Assembly (NCBI GenBank): GCA_039962225.1
Contig: JAMPKV010000038.1
Location: forward strand, 1 to 49,754
Length of the DNA: 49,754 bases
Source of the DNA: Microcoleus sp. AS-A8
GTDB taxonomy: Bacteria; Cyanobacteriota; Cyanobacteriia; Cyanobacteriales; Coleofasciculaceae
Reading direction: 5' to 3'
Of this stretch, positions 44,069 to 49,754 are shown piece after piece (positions within the stretch are counted from its first letter, which is position 1; every line of letters starts with the position of its first letter). The position numbers were made by a program, and so were the translations under genes. Under the pieces are notes generated by a model. That model worked only from the letters and a program-made list of their open reading frames with translations. It was not told the origin of the DNA and ran no database searches.

Positions 44069-45886
44069 ATGAGCTATTGCCTCAATCCCAACTGCCTGAG
44101 TCCCCAAAATCCGGATGATGCCAAATATTGTCAACGGTGTCAGACTCGACTACTGCTTAATGAGCGCTACCGTCCCTTAGATCCAATTGGTCGAGGTGGC
44201 TTTGGCAGAACCTTCAAGGCTAGAGATGAATACAAGCCTTCAAAACCCAACTGTGTAATTAAACAATTTCACGGGAAAGGCTTTGGAGATGCGGCGAAAG
44301 CAGAAGAGTTATTTCATCGAGAAGCGGAATTACAGGAGATGTTGGGCAAGCATCCCCAGATTCCTGAATTATTGGCACTTTGTCCGCAGGATAACTATCT
44401 GTATTTGGTACAAGAATTTATTGATGGACGCAACCTGAATCAGGAACTCAAAGAGGAGGGCACTTTCAGTGAAGAGAAGGTTTGGCAATTACTTGAGGAT
44501 TTGCTGCCTGTGTTGCAGTTTGTCCACGGCAATCAGGTGATTCACCGAGACATTAAACCTGAAAATATCATTCGCCACAGTGTGGATAAAAAACTTTTCT
44601 TAGTAGATTTTGGCATTGCTAAACTTGCTACTGAAGCCATCTTAGCCAAAACTGCGACAGCAATTGGTAGTGAGGGGTATACTGCCCCGGAGCAACACGA
44701 CGGCAAACCCCGATTTGCCAGCGATCTCTACAGTTTAGGGGCAACCTGCTATCACCTGCTAACTTATGCTGACCCCTCTAGGCTATTGTATAGCTGGGTC
44801 GATTGGCAGAAGGAGCTCAAGGAGAAGCTAGAGAATAGAGATATCAGTAATGAACTGATTGATGTACTAACCAAGCTACTGCAACCAGATCTCAGCCAGC
44901 GCTACCAATCAGCAGAGGAAGTCCTCCGAGACTTAAACCTTCCGACTCAAGCAACTGCTGAGTCATCGATAGTTTTTCCTGTATCCACATCAAAGCCGCG
45001 CACTCAGTCTTGGAAATGTATAAATACCCTCACTGGACACAGATGGTATGTTATATCTGTTGCCATTAGCCCTGATGGACAAATACTTGCCAGTGGCGCT
45101 ACTGACCACAACATCAAAATTTGGAATCTGCACACTAGAGAGTTACTCCATACCCTTAAGCACTCAGGCGATGTGAATTCCCTTGCCTTCACCCCTAGTG
45201 GTGAGATTCTGGTTAGTACCAGTTGGGATAAGACAATCAAGACTTGGAATCACCGCACAGGCCAGCTACGCAATACTCTCTCTGTGCATTCAAGCTCAGT
45301 TAATTCCATCGCTATAAGTTCTGATGGTCAGACTGTGGCTAGTGGTAGTGGTGATAAGACAATCAAACTGTGGCGTCGCCCTGGAGAACTACTTTACAAT
45401 CTTACTGAGCATTCAGGGTCAGTTTTCTCGCTCACCATCAGCCCTGATAGTCAGACTTTGGCTAGTGGTAGCAAAGACAAGACAATCAAACTGTGGAATC
45501 TCGACACTGGAAAATTGCTCCGCACACTGAGTGAGCATTCAGAGTCAGTTTTCTCTCTCGCCATCAGCCCTGATGGCCAGACTCTTGCCAGTGGCAGTAA
45601 AGATAAAACAATCAAACTATGGAATCTGTCTACAGGAGAACTGCTCAATACTCTCTGTGAGCATTCAGATTCGGTTCGTTCCGTTACCTTCAGTCCTGAT
45701 GGCCAGACTCTTGCCAGTGGTAGTGATGACAGCACCATTAAGATTTGGCATCTTAGCACCGGAGAATTACTCACTACTCTCACTGAACATTCACAATGCG
45801 TTAACTCGGTTACTTTCAGTCCTGATGGTCAGACTCTTGCCAGTGGTAGTGATGACAGCACCATTAAGATTTGGCAGTGTGATTAA
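44069..45886 (+). CDS. Zinc-ribbon Ser/Thr protein kinase with WD40 propeller
   Basis: This 605-residue signalling kinase starts with a Cys4 zinc ribbon (Cys4, Cys9, Cys21, Cys24), typical of cyanobacterial kinases. A Hanks-type kinase domain follows (about 32-300), with glycine loop GRGGFG, Lys65 of VIKQF, HRD at 159-161 with DIKPEN, and DFG at 180-182, so it should be active. From about residue 325 there are seven WD40 repeats (SPDGQTLASGSKDKTIKLW type), enough for one seven-bladed propeller for protein binding. ATG 44069 is preferred to TTG 44057. The last WD repeats are very similar at DNA level. Confidence 0.92.
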   Translation: MSYCLNPNCLSPQNPDDAKYCQRCQTRLLLNERYRPLDPIGRGGFGRTFKARDEYKPSKPNCVIKQFHGKGFGDAAKAEELFHREAELQEMLGKHPQIPELLALCPQDNYLYLVQEFIDGRNLNQELKEEGTFSEEKVWQLLEDLLPVLQFVHGNQVIHRDIKPENIIRHSVDKKLFLVDFGIAKLATEAILAKTATAIGSEGYTAPEQHDGKPRFASDLYSLGATCYHLLTYADPSRLLYSWVDWQKELKEKLENRDISNELIDVLTKLLQPDLSQRYQSAEEVLRDLNLPTQATAESSIVFPVSTSKPRTQSWKCINTLTGHRWYVISVAISPDGQILASGATDHNIKIWNLHTRELLHTLKHSGDVNSLAFTPSGEILVSTSWDKTIKTWNHRTGQLRNTLSVHSSSVNSIAISSDGQTVASGSGDKTIKLWRRPGELLYNLTEHSGSVFSLTISPDSQTLASGSKDKTIKLWNLDTGKLLRTLSEHSESVFSLAISPDGQTLASGSKDKTIKLWNLSTGELLNTLCEHSDSVRSVTFSPDGQTLASGSDDSTIKIWHLSTGELLTTLTEHSQCVNSVTFSPDGQTLASGSDDSTIKIWQCD

Positions 45887-45922
45887 TTTATTTGGGGGCT
45901 AACCTCAAGGAGTTACTTATGA

Positions 45923-46294
45923 AATGACAAGAAGTTTGCGAGAATAAATACTTACAAAATTTATCCTTTTCCAAAATGTGCGATCGCTACCTCAGATAAT
46001 GTTAAAGTCGCTGACGTAGTTTGGGCTTCAGATGAACGCCTCAACATCATCGAAGATGAAGATGTCGCTTCAATTGCTCCTGAGATTTGTGTTGAAATCA
46101 AATCTGCCAGCAATACCTTAGAGGAAATGCAGACAAAGAAAGATTTATATTTTGAAGCAAAAGCAGAAGAAGTTTGGGTGTGTGATAAAAATGGAAACGT
46201 GACCTTTTTTAACAAACAAGGAAAATTAGATAAATCTTTGCTAGTGCCTGACTTCCCCACGCAAATTAGACGGAGACATCAGTCAGTTAACTAA
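45923..46294 (+). pseudogene. Uma2-family (DUF820) remnant, 5' end lost
   Basis: This plus-strand frame reads SDNVKVADVVWASDERLNII, then SIAPEICVEIKSASNTLEEM and KKDLYFEAKAEEVWVCDKNG, the C-terminal two thirds of an Uma2-type putative restriction-endonuclease-fold protein. There is no start codon in frame before it. Just upstream, AAGGAG and an ATG at 45919 give only ATG AAA TGA. This looks like the old ribosome site and start, cut off from the rest by a deletion. The predicted catalytic core half is partly missing. It sits 36 bp after the kinase gene. Expression of a functional product is unlikely. Confidence 0.7.
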
Positions 46295-46301
46295 AACAGC
46301 A

Positions 46302-48014
46302 TTAAAACCCCAAATCTGCTTTAGCCACTTCCGCCGCCGCGAATAATTCTTCATCCGGCATTTCGTCCCAGGATGTATCCCCAACCTCGGCGTAAAACGT
46401 TTGGTCATAGGGACGAGTCCGCACCACCACCGGCATCGGCACCGCGTGACCTAAAATCAACGCTTGTTGCTTAGAATCCAGCTTCGCCAACACCGATCGC
46501 AAACTTTGCCCCCCAGATACCCCGGTAAAAATCGCCTCAATATCTTTGTCATCATTCAGCAAGGCGGTAATCCGAGTCCCAATCTGGGACATCACTTCGT
46601 TATCAATCCCAGACGGACGCTGATCGACTACCAGTAATGTCACAAAGTACTTCCGCATCTCACGGGCAATAATCCCAAAGATGGTTTGGCGAACCGTAGC
46701 GGGATCGAGGAAACGGTGCGCTTCTTCGATGGTGATGACGAGGGGACGGGGGCGATCGCTAGGATTTTTCGTCTGCAAAAACGTCTCTGCCTTCTTCACA
46801 TAACTGGCGTGAATGCGACGGCTAATCACATTGGTTGCCAACATATAGGACAACATATTGGACTGAGAACCAAACTCAATCACCACATGCTTACCCGCCT
46901 CCAACGATTGCAAAATCTGACCCACATAATTATGAGGGCAAGCGCTACGCATATACTTCAACTCATCCAGACGCAGCAGTTTGCGCTGCAATGCCATGAT
47001 GGAAGACTTGTTCCCTCGCTTCTCATCACAGAACATCTGGATGTCTTCATTCGTCATATTCAGTAATTGCGTAATCCAGGATTTGCCAAACTCGTTGCGG
47101 AGGATAATGGCATTCTCCAGACTCGCCTCGGAAAGGTTTAACTCGCCGCGCACCAGCATGATATCTTCAACTTCAATCTGGTCATAGCTGAGATACAGTT
47201 CCTGAGTGCCACGCACCCCTCGACGTTTGGTTGATTCGGGATCGAGGGTGTAAATTTGGACTTGTCCGGGAAATAGCTGCCGCAATCCTTTAACGGTACT
47301 GAATTGCTTACCCTCGGAAACCGCTTCCCAACCATATTCCGAGTGCATATCAAAAATCAGGTTCACCGCGGCTTGCTTGCGGATAATCCCCGATAGCAGT
47401 AATCGGGTGAGGAAGGATTTACCCGTACCGGATTTGCCAAAAACGCCGTTACTGCGTTCCACGAAGCGATCTAAATCAATGCATATTGGTACCTCCATGT
47501 CAAGAGGATTGCCGATCGCAAAGTTGCGCCGAGTGGGGTCATCTTCCCAACCGAAGACGGCACGGAAATCGCGCTCGCTGGCATCATACACTTGAGAGAA
47601 GTGGCTGGGGATTGTCTTAACGGGTAACAATTCCATCCCCTCGCTACTGTTGGCTTGAAAAGAACCTAAAGAACTGTCTCCATTCAGGGCAACTCCTCTG
47701 GGCTGATGGCTCAGGTCTTGGGGCGTAAACATCAGCATCGGTGTGAGGTTAACTGTACCAAAGGTGCCACTACCGGCTAGGACTTCTCGTAAAAAGTCGT
47801 CGTCGGGACTGGGGGGGTTAGCCAGAATTCGTTGACTGGATGTACCCAGCGTGACATCGGTGAGCATACAGAAAAAGCGCGATCGCATCCCCTGTACCAC
47901 TAAAAATTTCCCCACTCGCATATCTTCCACCCAGATATCGGGGTGCAATCGCACTTCTAGTCCTGCGGAGAGAGAGCCTTGAATGACTGAGCCTAATGGC
48001 TTATCTAAATCCAT
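46302..48014 (-). CDS. HerA/FtsK-type P-loop ATPase (DUF87)
   Basis: This predicted hexameric DNA-translocating ATPase has an N-terminal HAS-barrel-like part (GSVIQGSLSAGLEVRLHPDI, then VGKFLVV). Its Walker A is GVFGKSGTGKSFLTRLL and its Walker B is PLVITIEEAHRFLD. A late TRITALLNDDKDIEAIF contains the sensor and arginine region. The open frame extends to 48188, but residues before MDLDKPLGS come from group II intron domain V/VI sequence. ATG 48014 is therefore the probable native start, giving 571 residues. No strong ribosome site is seen. HerA proteins usually pair with NurA nuclease, which is not visible here. Confidence 0.85.
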   Translation of the reverse strand: MDLDKPLGSVIQGSLSAGLEVRLHPDIWVEDMRVGKFLVVQGMRSRFFCMLTDVTLGTSSQRILANPPSPDDDFLREVLAGSGTFGTVNLTPMLMFTPQDLSHQPRGVALNGDSSLGSFQANSSEGMELLPVKTIPSHFSQVYDASERDFRAVFGWEDDPTRRNFAIGNPLDMEVPICIDLDRFVERSNGVFGKSGTGKSFLTRLLLSGIIRKQAAVNLIFDMHSEYGWEAVSEGKQFSTVKGLRQLFPGQVQIYTLDPESTKRRGVRGTQELYLSYDQIEVEDIMLVRGELNLSEASLENAIILRNEFGKSWITQLLNMTNEDIQMFCDEKRGNKSSIMALQRKLLRLDELKYMRSACPHNYVGQILQSLEAGKHVVIEFGSQSNMLSYMLATNVISRRIHASYVKKAETFLQTKNPSDRPRPLVITIEEAHRFLDPATVRQTIFGIIAREMRKYFVTLLVVDQRPSGIDNEVMSQIGTRITALLNDDKDIEAIFTGVSGGQSLRSVLAKLDSKQQALILGHAVPMPVVVRTRPYDQTFYAEVGDTSWDEMPDEELFAAAEVAKADLGF

Positions 48015-48127
48015 ATCATTTTGTTTGAGAATATAACTTTCTGGCTGGGATTGTGTCGGCTGCTGTTCTTTACGTTCTGTTGCCCTATTAAACTCAGCGA
48101 GACTGTCACCAGTCTCGCTGGTCTTCA

Positions 48128-48161
48128 AAACCGTGCATGAAAGTTTCCCTTCACACGGCTC
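48128..48161 (-). ncRNA. Group II intron domain V, outer copy
   Basis: The 34-nt catalytic hairpin has GAGCCGTG and CACGGTT arms and a GAAA-type loop. Compared with the inner copy it differs at one stem base (GCATG against GCGTG), a G-U/G-C change that keeps pairing. Confidence 0.8.
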
Positions 48162-48180
48162 CTCAATGATTTGGTGTTTG

Positions 48181-49641
48181 TCATACACACCTCATTACCC
48201 ATTTCCCTTCAACCATTTCTAGCTTTCTGGGGGGCTTAGGCTCGGCACTGTTGCAGCCGGATTTGTTGCCTGGGACATCTACAAGGTCGTTTAGATTTGG
48301 ATTGGTGTTATTTGAGTATGCTCTAGCAATCTCTTTGGCACGTTTAAACCTTTCGGTTATTTCCATTTCTTCAGCTTTAGCTTTCGCTATATCTGTAGCT
48401 GTCTTTATATCGTGGCAATGTCTGTGAAGGAGTTGCCAGTTATCGTATTTATCCTTTCCACCTTTCGATTTCGGGATTTTATGGTCAATCTCCATCACAT
48501 CTTCCTCGCGGAATTGTAAGTTGCACCAGGCGCATTTCCCTGTCTGTTTTTTCAAGAGCATTGCTACCCTCGTTGGCATTTCAGGGTTTTCGCCTTTTCT
48601 TTTGCTCCAATAAACTAGGTTTCCGTCGTATGGAGACGCTTCGCCTTTAACTTTCACATGCCGGACTATAGGAGTTTTGGCATGGTCAAGTAACCGGAGG
48701 GGGTTATTTCCTTCCCTGGTCGCGAAGACCCAGTTATCCCCGCCGATGGTTATCCAATAGCGCTTAACCACATCCCCCATATTCTTTTGGGGGTGGGGAC
48801 GTTTTGCCCAAGCTCGAAGCTTAAGATACATGAGGTTATCTAATTCTGCGTAAGTTACCTTGCTTACCACACTTGAGTAGTAATTAGCCCAACCCCTAAT
48901 AATTGGATTGAGATGTTTAATGAGCGCCGATTGGGGCGCTGCCTTGTGGCGGCTAATTACATCCGCAATTTTGTCGTAATGTACCTTGACCTTTTCTTGG
49001 CTTGGGGTGATGATGGTTTTAAAGCCAAGTGGTTGTTTCTGTGTATTTCTACCTGAGTGGTATTTACCCACAGAAAATTGGCGTATATTGAATCCGAGGA
49101 AGTTAAATCCCGGCTTCTCGTTTTTTACCGTATTAAGGGTGTGAGCCAATCTGGTCTTACTAGGCTTCAATTCCAGACTCATGTCATTTAACCAATCAGA
49201 AATGATTTCCTGACATCTTTGGACTACGGTTATGTCTCCGTGGAGAATCATGAAATCGTCGGCATATCGGATTAGATTAGGGCTAAAGAAGTTTTCCCCT
49301 TTCTTGTGAAACCATGTTTCCCTTGATTTTGGAACCATATAGGGAAATTCTAGTTTTATCCGTTCTTCCATTCCGTGGAGGGCTATGTTTGCAAGTAATG
49401 GCGATATCACGCCACCTTGTGGTGTACCCTCAGATGTGGGAAACAGCTCTTTGTCATCCATCACCCCCGCTTTTAACCAAGACCTGACTTGCCGTCTTAG
49501 GGTGGGGAATGTATTCAATTTTGTGAGCAGTTTCTCCTGGTCGATGCGGTCGAAGCATTTGGCAATATCTGCGTCAAGCACGTATTTTGGTGTAACGTTA
49601 ATTGCCTTGAAAATTGCTTGCATTGCATCATGACATGAGCG
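48181..49641 (-). CDS. Group II intron reverse transcriptase/maturase with HNH domain, 5'-truncated
   Basis: This retroelement protein drives intron splicing and retrohoming. Visible parts are palm motifs KYVLDADIAKCFDRID, GTPQGGVISPLLANIAL and RYADDFMIL (catalytic YADD). The KPSKTRLAHTL and FNFLGFNIR segments follow, then maturase domain X (NPIIRGWANYYSSVV). Last comes an HNH endonuclease (CAWCNLQF then EIDHKIPKSKGGKDKYDNWQ and HRHCHD). The N-terminal RT motifs are missing. The frame is cut at R|SCHDA by sequence matching an intron 3' end, so the first 35 residues of the longer open frame are not RT. Unless the inner intron splices, this copy is non-functional. Confidence 0.85.
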   Translation of the reverse strand, partial: RSCHDAMQAIFKAINVTPKYVLDADIAKCFDRIDQEKLLTKLNTFPTLRRQVRSWLKAGVMDDKELFPTSEGTPQGGVISPLLANIALHGMEERIKLEFPYMVPKSRETWFHKKGENFFSPNLIRYADDFMILHGDITVVQRCQEIISDWLNDMSLELKPSKTRLAHTLNTVKNEKPGFNFLGFNIRQFSVGKYHSGRNTQKQPLGFKTIITPSQEKVKVHYDKIADVISRHKAAPQSALIKHLNPIIRGWANYYSSVVSKVTYAELDNLMYLKLRAWAKRPHPQKNMGDVVKRYWITIGGDNWVFATREGNNPLRLLDHAKTPIVRHVKVKGEASPYDGNLVYWSKRKGENPEMPTRVAMLLKKQTGKCAWCNLQFREEDVMEIDHKIPKSKGGKDKYDNWQLLHRHCHDIKTATDIAKAKAEEMEITERFKRAKEIARAYSNNTNPNLNDLVDVPGNKSGCNSAEPKPPRKLEMVEGKWVMRCV

Positions 49642-49754
49642 ATTAAACTCAGCGAGACTGTCACCAGTCCCGCTGGTCTTCAAAACCGTGCGTGAAAGTT
49701 TCCCTTCACACGGCTCCTCAATGATTTGGTGCTTGTCATGCATACCTCATTACC
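49642..49754 (-). mobile_element. 3' end of a second, nested group II intron
   Basis: These 113 bp match 48087-48199 with five differences (about 96% identical). They include the RT C-terminal codons (VMR), domain V (49683-49716) and domain VI, and end in TTTAAT exactly where the outer RT reading frame resumes. The rest of this intron lies beyond the window. Confidence 0.8.

Larger units (their letters stand above)
48087..49754 (-). mobile_element. Group II intron (bacterial retroelement), 5' part beyond the window and interrupted
   Basis: On the minus strand, the end of an intron-encoded reverse transcriptase is followed by a 34-nt domain V (48128-48161; GAGCCGTGTGAAGGGAAACT type). A domain VI-like hairpin follows and the likely 3' end is at 48087 (ending TTTAAT). 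The 3' boundary is supported because the second copy at 49642 is identical up to exactly that point and then diverges. The intron's 3' exon is the leader of the HerA-type gene. Domains I-III are not in the window. Confidence 0.8.

Noticed and set aside
45451-45783. 110-codon minus-strand repeat ORF
   Set aside because: Antisense shadow of the WD40 repeats.
45961-46260. 99-codon minus-strand ORF
   Set aside because: It is antisense to the Uma2-like frame, which shows clear family residues on the plus strand.

Overview
The window looks like chromosomal DNA from a filamentous, complex cyanobacterium, probably of the Oscillatoriales/Coleofasciculales type. The basis is frequent HIP1 octamers (GCGATCGC), cyanobacteria-specific families (the PDZ/radical-SAM DUF512 protein, DUF3120, long-form Hpf/LrtA, a group 2 sigma factor), conserved cyanobacterial gene orders (gpmI-secG, deoC-recO, acpP-fabF-tkt), and many regulatory or conflict-type genes (caspase, TPR, WD40-kinase, pentapeptide repeats). 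No rRNA, tRNA or CRISPR array was recognised. The exact species is not determined.

Region by region. 1-5.4 kb: two paralogous divergent gene pairs, each a minus-strand winged-helix/GNAT-like protein facing a plus-strand PAS-LuxR regulator, flank a Coq4-family gene. Their intergenic regions share 10-bp-phased ACTTCA repeats and short inverted repeats. 5.6-10.3 kb: cofG (deazaflavin synthesis) carrying two in-frame palindromic repeats; a P-loop ATPase whose probable native start is broken by a 7-bp tandem duplication; and a TPR protein with near-identical 102-bp repeats. 10.4-14 kb: gpmI, secG, a matrixin-like protease and a small protein. 14.2-19.1 kb: a small Pepco/Trypco-like protein, 3 bp upstream of a 1528-residue caspase / Hsp90-type ATPase / repeat protein. 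This is the most striking system in the window. 19.1-22.3 kb: a divergent Mn/Zn-type ABC importer. 22.4-38.7 kb: mostly housekeeping genes (deoC, recO, MFS exporter, glycosyltransferase, hpf, lipB, FHA-cyclase, DUF3120, uppP, DUF512, acpP, fabF, tkt). 38.8-43 kb: an envelope protein, a group 2 sigma factor and a 1.7-kb gene-free stretch. 43-49.75 kb: pentapeptide protein, zinc-ribbon Ser/Thr kinase-WD40 protein, an Uma2 remnant, a HerA-type ATPase and group II intron material.

The right edge is a group II intron whose reverse-transcriptase gene appears interrupted by the 3' end of a close relative (113-bp copies about 96% identical), so it looks like nested introns. The window stops inside the inner copy.

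Mobile and repetitive DNA is a theme throughout. Palindromic repeats lie inside or at the ends of several genes (cofG, the TPR gene, lipB, DUF3120, probably the ABC solute-binding gene), and short MITE-like elements and 7- or 14-bp tandem repeats sit between genes. Function assignments rest on visible motifs and family knowledge only; no database search was possible.
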